A DNA stretch of 64,000 bases from Aedoeadaptatus acetigenes (GCF_025566985.1 NZ_JAOQJD010000003.1:62001-126000), one strand, 5' to 3'; positions 7,747 to 17,440 are shown, counted from the first letter of the stretch. The notes: generated by a model not told the origin, from the sequence alone. Translations and numbers: made by a program.

Positions 7747-10700
7747 TTATTTATTTTTCTTTCCCAAAATGTAGTCCACGCCCGCTTGAATCACCGGCAT
7801 GATCTTCATATTCGGAATGTTTTTAAAGAGATTGTCTTCGACCCGTTCGATGTGGCCCATCTTTCCTAAGATGTGGCCGTCGGGGCTGATGAGCCCTTCG
7901 ATATTGAATTCGCTGCCGTTGGGATTGTCCACATAGGTAAAGGCCACTTGATTGTTTTCGACCAGTGCCTTCGCCTGTTCTTCGGAAAGAACCAGCCGAC
8001 CTTCCCCGTGACTGATGGGCACGGCGTATTCGTCGCCGGGATTCAGGTACATGAGCCAGGGCGAATCGTTGGTCATGACTTGGGTGGTGACCATGCGGGC
8101 CACGTGGCGGGAATTGTCGTTGAAGGTCAAAGTAGGCGAATCGCCTTCTTGCACGCGGGCTTCGCCGTAGGGCAGGTAGCCGGATTTAATCAGGGCTTGG
8201 AAGCCGTTGCAGATGCCGAGTACCAGGCCTTTCTTTTCCTTCACCAAATGATCCACGGCGGATTTCACGACCTCGGTGCGAAGGATATTGGCGATAAATT
8301 TCGCCGAGCCGTCCGGTTCGTCGCTGAAGCTGAAGCCGCCGGGAATGGCGAAGATGTCCGCTTCTTTGATCTTTTCGGCAAGTTCCGAAATGCTCTTCAC
8401 CGTTTCTTCCGCCGTTTGATTCTTGAAGATAAAGACTTCCGCTTCGGCGCCGGCCTTGGTGAACACATCTTTCGTGTCGTATTCGCTGTTGGTGCCCGGG
8501 AAGCAGGCGATGAGCACGCGGCAGCTGTCTTTTGCGGCGGCGTTTTCCGTGCGGCTACTTGCGATTTGTACCGTGGCCAAAGCTTTCTTTTGATCGTGAA
8601 TTTCCGGCGGGAAGACTTTGTCCAGTCCCGTCATGTAGGCGTTTTTAATTGCTTTTTCATCGAGGGTTTCGCCGTTTACCACATAGCCGGATTCTGTCAG
8701 GCTGCCGATGGCTTTTACGCCGTCGAAGGTTTCTTTGTATTCCACGATGATGTCGCCGTAGCGGGCGTTGCAAAGGTCATCCAGCTCGACGTCGAAGCCG
8801 AGATCGTTGCCTAAAGCCGAGATAATCATCCCCGGCAAGGTGCCCTTGTGGGTAATGGCTGCGGCGGAAAGAATATTCCCCGTCGCCATTTCTTTTTTCA
8901 GGACCTTGGCCGATGCCTTAAAGGCGTCGATGTCGATTCTGCCGTCGCCTAATCGTTTTGCTTCCACGATGCCCAGCTTGTTCCCTGCCGCCGTGAAGGC
9001 ATTGCCGAGAACATCTTTCGCCGCCATGGGGGCGATGGCGAAGGAGACCAAGGTGGGCGGAACGTCTTTGTCCCGGAAGGTGCCGCTCATGGAGTCTTTT
9101 CCGCCGATGGGAGGAATTTCAAAATCCATGCAAGCGTCGAAGGCGCCTAAGAGAGCCTTTAAGGGCTTTTGCCAACGGGTTTCGTCTTCGGCGAGTTTTT
9201 CGAAATATTCTTGGAAGGTGAAGTACATGTCGCAGATTTCCGCGCCGGTGGCCACGAGTTTTGCCACGGATTCAACCACGGCGTAGTAGGCGCCCAGGTA
9301 TTGATTTTCCGAAAGAAATTCGGGATTCGAGCCGTAGCTCATGACACTGGCCGTTTGGCTCTTCTTCCCTTCTACGGGAATGAGCCCCGCCATGGCTTGG
9401 GTAGGGGTGAGCTGCATCTTGCCGCCTAAGGGCATGAGCACCGTGCCGCGGCCGACGCTGTTGTCGAATTTTTCGATTAAATTCTTTTGGCTCACCACAT
9501 TTAAATCGCCCATGCGTTTTAAAATGTCTTTGGCCTTGTAATCGTCGTAGCGATTCAGATAGCGGCAAGTGGGATCTTTTTCCACCTTCACCTTTTGACT
9601 CCGGTCCACGCCGGCGGTGTCGATAAAGGCGCGGTCCAAGTCCACGATGCACTTGTCTTCGTAGTAAAGGCGCATGGCGGCCTCTTCAGTAACTTCCGCT
9701 ACCACGGTCATTTCAAGATTTTCTTCCCGACTCATTTCTTCGAAGAGGGGCAGGTCTTCTTTTTCGATGACCACGGCCATGCGTTCTTGGGATTCGGAGA
9801 TGGCGATTTCTTTCGGCTTGAGGCCCGCGTATTTCAAGGGCACTTTGTCCAATTGCACGCGAATCCCCGGAGCCAGTTCGCCGATGGCGACGGAGACGCC
9901 GCCGGCACCGAAGTCGTTGCAGCGCTTAATGCGGGAGGCGATTTCCGGGCGGCGGAACAAACGCAGGAGCTTGCGCTCTTGCGGGGCGTTGCCCTTTTGC
10001 ACTTCCGCACCGGCCGTGGCCAAGGAGGCCGCCGTGTGTTTTTTACTGCTTCCCGTAGCGCCGCCGATGCCGTCGCGGCCCGTGCGACCGCCCATTAAGA
10101 GGATCAAATCCCCGGGCTTCGGTTCGCCGCGCCATACATTGCTTTCGGGAGCGGCACCGACTACGGCGCCTACTTCCATGCGCTTGGCCATGTAGCCGTC
10201 GTGGTAAAGTTCTTCCACGAGGCCGGCGGGAATGCCGATTTGATTGCCGTAGGAGGCGTAGCCGTTGGCGGCTTCCGTGGTGATCTTCTTTTGGGGCAGC
10301 TTGCTTTCCCAAGTGTCTTCAATGGGCATGGTGGGATCGCCGCTTCCCGTGAGGCGCATGGCCTGATAGACAAAGGCTCTGCCGGAAAGGGGATCGCGAA
10401 TGCAGCCGCCCAAACAGGTAGAAGCGCCGCCGTAGGGTTCGATTTCCGTCGGGTGGTTGTGGGTTTCGTTTTTAAACATGAGAAGATAGGGAATGGTTTC
10501 TTCATCGCCTGTGCGGAGATCTTCCGCCACCACGTCCACGCGTATGGAGCAGGCGTTAATTTCTTCCGATTCTTCCATATTTGTCTTTACGCCTTCGGCC
10601 TTTAGGTGTTTCGCCACCAAAGTGCCGAGATCCATGAGGCTTACGGGCTTTTTGCGGTTTAACTCTTCCCGCGTTTTCATGTAGCGATCGTAGGCGGCGG

Positions 10701-12690
10701 TAATTTTTTCATCCACGCCTTCGTCGAATTCGATTTCCAGGGCCGTGTTAAAGGTGGTGTGGCGGCAGTGGTCGGACCAATAGGTGTCCAAAATCGCCAA
10801 TTCCGTTTCGTTAATGTCTCGGCCCACGTCTTTAAAGTGGTCTTGGATAAAGGCGAAGTCTTCAAAGCTCATGGCCAGATCCATGGCATCGAAGCGGCGC
10901 TTTAATTCCTCTTCGTTCCAGGAAATAAAGCCTTCGATCACGGCGTTGTCCGTATTCTTTTCCGACTCTTTTTTAATGGTGGTAGGCACGCCGAATAGGT
11001 TTCCGATCCTTTGATCCACGGGATTTACCAAGTGCTTCACGATGGCGGCGTAGTCGTCTTCGTCGATGTCGCCGATAAAATCGTAGACCGTAGCGCAGGT
11101 GGCTTCCAGGTGGGTGTGGCCGAAAATGGCCGTAGCCGTATCCAAAACGCCGGCTTGGCGCTGATCGTATTGACCCGTTTGGTATTCCACCACGAGGCCG
11201 TGATCCATGTCAGACTGGAGCTTGAAGGCGTCGGCATCGGCAAAGACCACGTCGCTCGGGGCTTCGGAAAGCACTTCTTTTGTGAGGCGATCCACTTCCG
11301 CAGCCGTCAGGCCTTCCAGATCGTAGCGGGCGTAAATTTTCACGTCGTCCAGATGAATGCCCAGCTCTTCGTTTAATTGGGCGGCGAGACCCTTGGCCGC
11401 ATTGTCGAAGCCGAGCTTTCTGCCCACGTAGACGCGGCTGATCATGGGGCCGATGTCACGGCGGATTTGTTTATGTTCGAATTGAATTCTTTCCGCGCCG
11501 GCGTAAGCTGCGGCAACGGCCTCTTCGAAGGTATCGCCTACGGCGGTGACGGTGAGCACCCGTCCCCCGTCGGTGACGAGCTTTCCGTCTTCCATCTTCG
11601 TGCCGGCGTGGAAGACGGTGACGCCTTTTAAGTCCTCGGGAATGGTGATTTCAACGCCTTTTTCCGAGGATTCGGGGTAGCCGCCGCTGGCTAAGGTCAG
11701 GGACACGACTTTCTTGTCGTTTTCTTTTACGGACACTTTGTCCAATTCGCCCTTGGCTGTGGCCATCATAATGTCCAAAAGATCGCCGTCGAGGCGTTCC
11801 AGCACCGATTGGGTTTCCGGATCGCCGAAGCGGCAATTGTATTCGAGAATTTCCGGGCCGGCGTCGGTAATCATAATGCCCATGAAAATCAGGCCGCGGA
11901 AATCCATGCCGTCTTTTTTCAAGCCTTCCATAAAGGGGCGCACCAATTTTTCGTCGATGGCATCCAACAGGGGCAAAGCTTCCACATTGGGAGCGTAGCT
12001 GCCCATGCCGCCGGTGTTCGGTCCCCGGCCGCCTTCGTAAATGGATTTGTGGTCCTTGGCCGTGGAAAGGGGCACGATGGTTTTGCCGTCGCAGAAAGCG
12101 AGCAGGCTCATTTCAAAGCCTTCAAGGAATTCTTCCACGACGACGCGGTCCGTATGGAAGCGGTCTTTTTCATAGACGTCGATCAAGAAGGCCTCGATCT
12201 CCGCTTCCGAATAGGCGATTGCCACGCCTTTTCCGGCGGCCAAGCCGTCGGCTTTTAAAACGCAGACGCCTTTATCCGCGAGAAGATTCATGGCCGCTTG
12301 GCGCACCGTATCGCGATCCGTGGATTCGGAATAGGCCGCCGTGGGAATGTTGTGGCGCATGCAAAATTCCTTCGTAAAGAGCTTGGAGCCTTCCAGCTGT
12401 GCCGCTTCTTTTCTGGGACCGAAAATCGTAAGGCCCGCATCTTCAAAATCATCGACGATGCCGTCGACCAGGGGCGCTTCGGGGCCGACGACGGTTAAAT
12501 CCACGGCCATGTCTTTGGCGAATTTCAACAGGCTTTGAATGTCGTCAGCGGAAATGGCGATGTTTTCGCCTACATCTTCCGTGCCGCCGTTGCCCGGTGC
12601 AAAGTAAATTTTTTCTACCTCTTTGTTTTTGGCGATGGCATGGCCGATTGCGTGCTCGCGACCGCCGCCGCCGACAATTAGTACCTTCAC
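7747..12690 (-). CDS. purDL: PurD-PurL fusion: GAR synthetase + FGAM synthetase
   Basis: One uninterrupted frame of 1647 codons starting at GTG 12690 (AGGAGG 4 bases upstream). Residues 1-414 are a complete PurD: MKVLIVGGGGREHAIG, the ATP-grasp segment KADGLAAGKGVA, NTGGMGSYAP and the usual end QIRRDIG. After a single Pro, Met416 (codon 11443-11445) begins a complete clostridial-type PurL: MISRVYVGRKLGFD, the DHCRHTTF and NETHNHPTEIEPYGGA substrate motifs, two AIRS-like halves, and a class-I glutaminase (LGICNGFQAL nucleophile, SHGEGR histidine). It catalyses steps 2 and 4 of IMP synthesis. No stop or ribosome site is seen at the junction. It is last in the pur operon, before a terminator. 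Confidence 0.95.
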   Translation of the reverse strand: MKVLIVGGGGREHAIGHAIAKNKEVEKIYFAPGNGGTEDVGENIAISADDIQSLLKFAKDMAVDLTVVGPEAPLVDGIVDDFEDAGLTIFGPRKEAAQLEGSKLFTKEFCMRHNIPTAAYSESTDRDTVRQAAMNLLADKGVCVLKADGLAAGKGVAIAYSEAEIEAFLIDVYEKDRFHTDRVVVEEFLEGFEMSLLAFCDGKTIVPLSTAKDHKSIYEGGRGPNTGGMGSYAPNVEALPLLDAIDEKLVRPFMEGLKKDGMDFRGLIFMGIMITDAGPEILEYNCRFGDPETQSVLERLDGDLLDIMMATAKGELDKVSVKENDKKVVSLTLASGGYPESSEKGVEITIPEDLKGVTVFHAGTKMEDGKLVTDGGRVLTVTAVGDTFEEAVAAAYAGAERIQFEHKQIRRDIGPMISRVYVGRKLGFDNAAKGLAAQLNEELGIHLDDVKIYARYDLEGLTAAEVDRLTKEVLSEAPSDVVFADADAFKLQSDMDHGLVVEYQTGQYDQRQAGVLDTATAIFGHTHLEATCATVYDFIGDIDEDDYAAIVKHLVNPVDQRIGNLFGVPTTIKKESEKNTDNAVIEGFISWNEEELKRRFDAMDLAMSFEDFAFIQDHFKDVGRDINETELAILDTYWSDHCRHTTFNTALEIEFDEGVDEKITAAYDRYMKTREELNRKKPVSLMDLGTLVAKHLKAEGVKTNMEESEEINACSIRVDVVAEDLRTGDEETIPYLLMFKNETHNHPTEIEPYGGASTCLGGCIRDPLSGRAFVYQAMRLTGSGDPTMPIEDTWESKLPQKKITTEAANGYASYGNQIGIPAGLVEELYHDGYMAKRMEVGAVVGAAPESNVWRGEPKPGDLILLMGGRTGRDGIGGATGSSKKHTAASLATAGAEVQKGNAPQERKLLRLFRRPEIASRIKRCNDFGAGGVSVAIGELAPGIRVQLDKVPLKYAGLKPKEIAISESQERMAVVIEKEDLPLFEEMSREENLEMTVVAEVTEEAAMRLYYEDKCIVDLDRAFIDTAGVDRSQKVKVEKDPTCRYLNRYDDYKAKDILKRMGDLNVVSQKNLIEKFDNSVGRGTVLMPLGGKMQLTPTQAMAGLIPVEGKKSQTASVMSYGSNPEFLSENQYLGAYYAVVESVAKLVATGAEICDMYFTFQEYFEKLAEDETRWQKPLKALLGAFDACMDFEIPPIGGKDSMSGTFRDKDVPPTLVSFAIAPMAAKDVLGNAFTAAGNKLGIVEAKRLGDGRIDIDAFKASAKVLKKEMATGNILSAAAITHKGTLPGMIISALGNDLGFDVELDDLCNARYGDIIVEYKETFDGVKAIGSLTESGYVVNGETLDEKAIKNAYMTGLDKVFPPEIHDQKKALATVQIASSRTENAAAKDSCRVLIACFPGTNSEYDTKDVFTKAGAEAEVFIFKNQTAEETVKSISELAEKIKEADIFAIPGGFSFSDEPDGSAKFIANILRTEVVKSAVDHLVKEKKGLVLGICNGFQALIKSGYLPYGEARVQEGDSPTLTFNDNSRHVARMVTTQVMTNDSPWLMYLNPGDEYAVPISHGEGRLVLSEEQAKALVENNQVAFTYVDNPNGSEFNIEGLISPDGHILGKMGHIERVEDNLFKNIPNMKIMPVIQAGVDYILGKKNK

Positions 12691-12699
12691 AATGCCTCC

Positions 12700-14226
12700 T
12701 TAATGTTTAAAGTGACGGACGCCCGTAAATACCATGGACAGTCCTTTTTCGTTACAAGCTTTGATGGAATCCTCGTCGCGAATGGAGCCGCCCGGTTGCA
12801 TAATGGCGCTCACGCCCTTTTCCGCCGCCGCCTTGACGCAGTCGTCGAAGGGGAAGAAGGCGTCGCTGGCCATGACGGAGCCTGTGAAATCGCGATCGGG
12901 ATTGTGGTTAAAGATATTTTCAAGGGCCCAGATGCGGCTGGTTTCGCCGCCGCCCACGCCCAAGGTCATGCCGTCTTTAATGAGGACCACGGCGTTGGAG
13001 CGCACGTATTTTACCACCTTCATGCCGAAGAGGAGGTCCCGTTTTTCAGCTTCCGTGGGCGCCTTGTCCGTGACGACTTTGTAGTCTTCCGCCGCGTCGA
13101 GATCCGTATCTTGAACCAGAACCTTGCCGCTTGCGAAGCGCATTTCTTTTTTCATGGTGCCGGCTTCGTAGTCCACTTGAATCACCCGCAGGTTTTTCTT
13201 TTGTTTAAAGACCTTCAGGGCCTCGTCGGTAAAGTCTTTTGCCGCGACCACTTCCAGGAAGATTTTTACCATTTCTTCGGCGCAGGCCTTGTCTACAGTA
13301 GTGTTTAAGGCCACGATGCCGCCGAAAATGGAGAGGCTGTCCGCTTCAAACATCTTCTTGTACGCGTCCACATCGGTTTCGCCTAAGGCGACGCCGCAGG
13401 GGGTGGCGTGTTTTAAGCCGACGCAGATAATGCCGTCTTTTTCTTCGTCGAATTCCCCGGCGAGACTGACCGCCGTGTTAAAGTCGTTGTAGTTGTTGTA
13501 GGAAAGTTCCTTGCCTTGGAACTGTTTCAGGTGGCTGAAGTAGCTGTTGACCATGGGATCGGAATAGACCGCGGCCTTTTGATGGGGATTTTCCCCGTAG
13601 CGCAGATCCGCATCTTTCTTCAGGCCGATGGTCAAGAGATCGTCCTCTTCCCCGGTAACTTCCTTGAAGTAGCGGGCGATCATGGAATCGTAATAGGCGG
13701 TTTTGCTGAAGGCCTTCATGGCGAGCTTCCGACGGAAGGCGAGGTCGTCTTTTCCTTCTTTTAATACGCTGAGCACGTCGTCGTAATCGCAGGGATCGGT
13801 GACGATGAGCACGTCTTTGTGATTTTTCGCCGCGGAGCGCACCATGGAGGGGCCGCCGATGTCGATGTTTTCGATCATGTCCGCTTCGGATTTCTTTTGC
13901 TTGTAGCTTTCTTCAAAGGCGTAGAGATTGACGCAGACCAAGTCGATGGCGCCGATGCCGTGTTCCTTCACCGTATCCACGTGGCTCTTTTCGTGGCGTT
14001 TAAATAAAATTCCGCCGTGTACTTTCGGGTGCAGGGTCTTTACCCGGCCGTCGAGCATTTCGGGAAAGTCTGTGTAGGCATCAATGGGGGTGACCTCCAC
14101 GCCGCCTTCGGCGATGGCTCTCAAGGTGCCGCCGGTGGACAAAAGGGTGAAGCCCAGATCCACCAGGCCCTTGGCGAAGCTCACAATATTTGTCTTGTCC
14201 GTAACGGACAGCAATGCGTATTTCAT
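12700..14226 (-). CDS. purH: bifunctional AICAR formyltransferase / IMP cyclohydrolase
   Basis: 508 residues from the ATG at 14226. The N-terminal MGS-like cyclohydrolase domain (YALLSVTDKTNIVSFAKGL, RVKTLHPKVHGGIL) precedes the AICAR transformylase domain (LRYGENPHQKAAVY, LKHATPCGVALG, ASDAFFPFDDCV). It catalyses the last two steps to IMP. The start overlaps the purN stop in an ATGA, and the stop is 9 bases before purDL. GAGGAGGGC provides the ribosome site. Confidence 0.97.
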   Translation of the reverse strand: MKYALLSVTDKTNIVSFAKGLVDLGFTLLSTGGTLRAIAEGGVEVTPIDAYTDFPEMLDGRVKTLHPKVHGGILFKRHEKSHVDTVKEHGIGAIDLVCVNLYAFEESYKQKKSEADMIENIDIGGPSMVRSAAKNHKDVLIVTDPCDYDDVLSVLKEGKDDLAFRRKLAMKAFSKTAYYDSMIARYFKEVTGEEDDLLTIGLKKDADLRYGENPHQKAAVYSDPMVNSYFSHLKQFQGKELSYNNYNDFNTAVSLAGEFDEEKDGIICVGLKHATPCGVALGETDVDAYKKMFEADSLSIFGGIVALNTTVDKACAEEMVKIFLEVVAAKDFTDEALKVFKQKKNLRVIQVDYEAGTMKKEMRFASGKVLVQDTDLDAAEDYKVVTDKAPTEAEKRDLLFGMKVVKYVRSNAVVLIKDGMTLGVGGGETSRIWALENIFNHNPDRDFTGSVMASDAFFPFDDCVKAAAEKGVSAIMQPGGSIRDEDSIKACNEKGLSMVFTGVRHFKH

Positions 14227-14777
14227 AGTATGCCCTCCTCGCAAAATCGAATGGCTGTCTTAAGTAATTGATGCTCCAAGACGAGCACCGTTTGTTGAAT
14301 GGCTTCCGGCGACGTTAATTTTTCTATGTCCACGGAAGATTGAAGCAGGATGGCGCCGCCGTCGACGGTTTCCGTGACGTAGTGCACCGTGGCGCCGCTT
14401 CTCTTTTCCCCGTGGGCGAACACGGCCTCGTGGACGTGGAGGCCGTACATGCCCTTGCCGCCGTATTTCGGCAGAAGGGCCGGATGGATGTTAATGATGC
14501 GCCCGGCGTAGCGCGTCAAAAGATCCTTCCCGAGGATTTTTAAATAGCCGGCGAGGACGATAAAGTCGATCTCGTTCGCTTCCAAGACGGCCATAAGGTC
14601 GCCGTCTTTTTCCACAAAAGTGGCCTTGCCCGCTTCCTTCGCCCGCACGAGGCCATAGGCGTCGCGGCGATTGGAGACGACCAGGGCGATTTCCGATTTG
14701 AAAAACCCCTCCGCCTCGGCATCGAGGAGGGACTGCAAATTGGTCCCGGAGCCGGAAATAAATACGGCGATTTTCAT
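14223..14777 (-). CDS. purN: phosphoribosylglycinamide formyltransferase (folate-dependent)
   Basis: 184 residues starting MKIAVFISGSGTNLQSLLDA, the PurN phosphate-binding signature. DFIVLAGYLKIL and INIHPALLPKYGGKGMYG carry the active-site Asn and His (N-I-H-P), and HYVTETVDGGAIL carries the conserved Asp. It converts GAR to FGAR with 10-formyl-THF (step 3). Its ends overlap purM and purH by 4 bases each, indicating translational coupling. Confidence 0.96.
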   Translation of the reverse strand: MKIAVFISGSGTNLQSLLDAEAEGFFKSEIALVVSNRRDAYGLVRAKEAGKATFVEKDGDLMAVLEANEIDFIVLAGYLKILGKDLLTRYAGRIINIHPALLPKYGGKGMYGLHVHEAVFAHGEKRSGATVHYVTETVDGGAILLQSSVDIEKLTSPEAIQQTVLVLEHQLLKTAIRFCEEGIL

Positions 14778-15808
14778 TTCAGCACGGTCTTGCCTTCGCC
14801 TGCGGTGATTTCGCCGATCACCGTGGCTTTTTCGTCGGTCTTTTCATTTAAATAGGCCAGGGCTTTTTCCGCTTCGTCTTTGGCCACGATAAGAACCATG
14901 CCAATGCCCATGTTAAAGGAGCGATAGAGCTCTTCTTCGGCGATGGCGCCGGTGTTTTCGATAAAGGTGAAGAGATCGCCCTTGTCCCAGCTGCCCTTTT
15001 CGATGGTGCAGTTTAAATCGTCGGAGAGAATGCGGGGAATGTTTTCGATGAATCCGCCGCCGGTAATGTTCGAGACGCCCTTCACTTCCACCTCGTCCAT
15101 CAGACCCAAGACGGGCTTCACATAGAGGCGGGTGGGGCGAAGGAGCACCTCGCCCACCGTGCCTTCAAGGCCTTCCACGGTGCTGTGAATGTCCAATTTT
15201 AAGTGATCGAAGAACAGCTTCCGCGCCAGGCTATAGCCATTGGAGTGAAGGCCGCTGGAGGCCAGGCCGATGACCACGTCCCCTTCTTTTACTTTGCTTC
15301 CGTCGATGATTTTATTTTTATCGCAAAGACCTACGGCAAAGCCCGCCAGATCGTATTCGTCTTCCGCGTACATGCCGGGCATTTCCGCCGTTTCACCGCC
15401 GATTAAAGCGCAGCCCGATTGGCGGCAGCCTTCGGCCACGCCTTCCACGATCTTTTGCATTTTTTCAGCGGACACGCGGCCCGTGGCCACGTAATCCAAA
15501 AAGAACAGGGGCTTCGCGCCTTGGCAGATCAAATCGTTCACGCTCATGGCCACGAGATCGATGCCCACCGTGTCGTGAATGTCCATCATTTGGGCCACCA
15601 TGAGCTTCGTGCCCACGCCGTCCGTGGCGCCTAAAAGCACGGGATGTTCCATGTCCTTGGCGGCGGAAAGGTCGTAGCCGCCTGAGAACAATCCGATGTC
15701 ACCTAATACATTCTTGTCGTAGGTGGATGCGACGGCTTTTTTCATGAGTTCGACGGCGCGATTGCCTTCGGTAATGTCGACGCCGGCGTCTTTGTACGAT
15801 AAAGTCAT
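14774..15808 (-). CDS. purM: AIR synthetase
   Basis: 344 residues, a normal PurM length. Segments seen are YKDAGVDITEGNRAVELMK, LLGATDGVGTKLMVAQ, the SVNDLICQGAKPLFFLDYVA core and NITGGGFIENIPR. It makes AIR from FGAM with ATP (step 5). It lies 8 bases downstream of purF with AGGAGG before its ATG. Confidence 0.97.
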   Translation of the reverse strand: MTLSYKDAGVDITEGNRAVELMKKAVASTYDKNVLGDIGLFSGGYDLSAAKDMEHPVLLGATDGVGTKLMVAQMMDIHDTVGIDLVAMSVNDLICQGAKPLFFLDYVATGRVSAEKMQKIVEGVAEGCRQSGCALIGGETAEMPGMYAEDEYDLAGFAVGLCDKNKIIDGSKVKEGDVVIGLASSGLHSNGYSLARKLFFDHLKLDIHSTVEGLEGTVGEVLLRPTRLYVKPVLGLMDEVEVKGVSNITGGGFIENIPRILSDDLNCTIEKGSWDKGDLFTFIENTGAIAEEELYRSFNMGIGMVLIVAKDEAEKALAYLNEKTDEKATVIGEITAGEGKTVLK

Positions 15809-15816
15809 AATGCCTC

Positions 15817-17163
15817 CTAAATAACCGTGGGGTCTACCGGGTAGTCCCCGTTAAAACAAGCGATGCAGTAATTGTCCATGCTCTTCTTTCCGGCGCGTGC
15901 CAGGCCGTCCATGGAGATAAAGGCCAAGGAATCGGCGCCGATGTTTTCTTCGATTTCCTTAATGCTTTGATTGGCGGCGATTAAGTGTTTTCTGTTCGGC
16001 GTGTCGATGCCGTAGTAGCAGGAATATTTTACCGGCGGCGAGGTGATGCGCATATGCACTTCCTTGGCACCGGCCTCGCGCAGGCGGTGAATTAAATTGC
16101 GGCTCGTCGTGCCCCGCACGATGGAGTCGTCCAACAAGACGATGGATTTTCCCTTCACCACGTCGCCTAAGGGATTGAGCTTGAGTTTTACCGCCATGTC
16201 CCGTTCCTTTTGGGTGGGCTTAATAAAGGTGCGGCCCATGTAGCGGTTCTTCACCAGGCCTTCGCCGTAGGGAATCTTTGCCGCTTGGGCGTAGCCGATG
16301 GCCGAGGGGATGCCGCTGTCCGGCACGGGAACGACGAGGTCCACATCACAGGGCGCCTCTTCCCACAAAATTTCGCCGCAGCGTCTTCTGAAGGTGTAAG
16401 CGTTAATGTCGTCCAGTGTGGCGTCGTTTCTGGCGAAGTAGACGTATTCGAAAATGCAGTTTTTCGGCGTATCTTCCGATTCAAAGTGATCGGAATGGAT
16501 GCCCGTTTCGTCGATGACGAGAATTTCCCCGGCGCCGATGTCTCGGGTCATTTGGCCGCCGATAATTTCAATGGCGGCATTCTCGCTGGCCACGATGACG
16601 TCGTCTTCGTCGCGGCCTAAAACCAAGGGGCGGAAGCCGTTGGGATCTCTGAAGGCCACCACCTTGCCCTTGACTAGGGCCGTGACGGAATAGGCGCCCT
16701 TAATGACCTTCATGGTCTTTTTAATGGCGGCCACGATGTCGCCATCGTAGTAGCGGGTAATTAAGTACAAGATGACTTCCGTGTCGTTGGTGGTTTGAAA
16801 CATCATCCCCTCTTCTTCCAGGCGCTCCCGAAGCACTTGGTAGTTCACCAAATTCCCGTCGTTGGCGATGGCGATGGTTTCCCCGCCGACAAAGCCCATG
16901 ATGGGCTGAATATTGTAATCGTGGGAACCTTCCGCCGTGGAATAGCGCACGTGTCCGATGCCGATATTTCCCGCAAGCTCCCGCAAACTTTCTTCCGTGT
17001 AGGCGTCGATGACCAAACCCATGGCCCGCTTTCTCAGAATTTCCTCCCCATTGTCGATGGCCATGCCCGTGGCTTCCTGTCCCCGGTGCTGCAGCGAATT
17101 CATGCCGTAAAAAAGACTGGTTGCCACATTCGATTTGCTATAAATTCCAATAACTCCACACAT
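15817..17163 (-). CDS. purF: amidophosphoribosyltransferase
   Basis: 448 residues. MCGVIGIYSK puts the N-terminal nucleophile Cys at position 2 with no propeptide. The glutaminase signature SLQHRGQEATGMA and the PRPP-binding loop SIVLLDDSIVRGTTSRNL are present. Cysteines in NCIFEY, SCYYG and the C-terminal YCIACF match the ligands of the Fe-S cluster in Bacillus-type PurF, so an O2-sensitive 4Fe-4S enzyme is likely. It is the committed step of purine synthesis and first gene of purF-M-N-H-DL. purE, purC and purB must lie elsewhere. The 280-base leader upstream is unusual (see separate entries). Confidence 0.96.
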   Translation of the reverse strand: MCGVIGIYSKSNVATSLFYGMNSLQHRGQEATGMAIDNGEEILRKRAMGLVIDAYTEESLRELAGNIGIGHVRYSTAEGSHDYNIQPIMGFVGGETIAIANDGNLVNYQVLRERLEEEGMMFQTTNDTEVILYLITRYYDGDIVAAIKKTMKVIKGAYSVTALVKGKVVAFRDPNGFRPLVLGRDEDDVIVASENAAIEIIGGQMTRDIGAGEILVIDETGIHSDHFESEDTPKNCIFEYVYFARNDATLDDINAYTFRRRCGEILWEEAPCDVDLVVPVPDSGIPSAIGYAQAAKIPYGEGLVKNRYMGRTFIKPTQKERDMAVKLKLNPLGDVVKGKSIVLLDDSIVRGTTSRNLIHRLREAGAKEVHMRITSPPVKYSCYYGIDTPNRKHLIAANQSIKEIEENIGADSLAFISMDGLARAGKKSMDNYCIACFNGDYPVDPTVI

Positions 17164-17223
17164 ACTTTGCGTTTGATCCTTTCTATATAACGATACCTTC
17201 TTTGTTCGTGCTACTTGATTGTT

Positions 17224-17268
17224 TTAAAAGGATACTTCTTCATCGGCTTCTCTTATGAAGCCACGCAC
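17224..17268 (-). CDS. possible 14-residue leader ORF before purF
   Basis: GTG at 17266-17268, preceded by a perfect AGGAGG 4 bases upstream, then 14 codons and TAA. The coding stretch contains a hairpin of GGCTTC and GAAGCC with a 6-base loop. It lies between the leader terminator (17286-17315) and purF. A strong ribosome site on so short a frame suggests a regulatory leader peptide; a decayed gene start is the alternative. Not supported by homology. Confidence 0.3.
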   Translation of the reverse strand: MRGFIREADEEVSF

Positions 17269-17285
17269 AAAACCTCCTAAAAGTG

Positions 17286-17315
17286 AAAAAAGAGATACGG
17301 GTGCCGTATCTCTTT
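17286..17315 (-). terminator. intrinsic terminator or attenuator in the purF leader
   Basis: Near-perfect 12-base stem (AAAGAGATACGG against CCGTATCTCTTT) with a 3-base loop, followed by T5 on the minus strand. It lies about 120 bases before the purF ATG and downstream of the promoter at 17449-17477. It could also stop plus-strand transcripts. Confidence 0.75.
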
Positions 17316-17321
17316 AAATGC

Positions 17322-17423
17322 CTACACTAAGGCCGTGGAGTGGTCGAATTTTTCGCGTAAAAAAGCAAGCTCGCGAAAAGCCATGTGCTTTAAATGCAAT
17401 TGAATGAAATCAAATCGGATCAA
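17322..17423 (-). CDS. possible small protein or leader ORF upstream of purF
   Basis: 33 codons from a TTG at 17423 (or 35 from the GTG at 17429). A G-rich AAGGGGGG site lies 8-9 bases before the TTG. The product ends MAFRELAFLREKFDHSTALV, a plausible short amphipathic helix. The strong promoter at 17449-17477 reads into it, and the terminator at 17286-17315 follows the stop by 7 bases. It is therefore either a free-standing mini-gene or a leader peptide of the pur operon. No family recognised. Confidence 0.35.
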   Translation of the reverse strand: MIRFDFIQLHLKHMAFRELAFLREKFDHSTALV

Positions 17424-17440
17424 CCCCACGCCCCCCTTTT
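17330..17440 (-). ncRNA. candidate structured RNA leader of the pur operon
   Basis: Between the predicted start site (about 17442) and the terminator, the minus-strand transcript can form a hairpin TTTTCGCG/CGCGAAAA. This is enclosed by longer-range pairing of GGC-GTGG with CCAC-GGCC (one bulge). This resembles an aptamer-plus-terminator layout. The conserved purine (G-box) and PRPP riboswitch signatures were not found, so no known class is assigned. Confidence 0.25.

Noticed and set aside
11443..11445. Internal Met416 of purDL as a separate purL start
   Set aside because: No Shine-Dalgarno sequence precedes it and no stop codon separates it from purD, so a fusion is the direct reading; internal initiation stays only a possibility.
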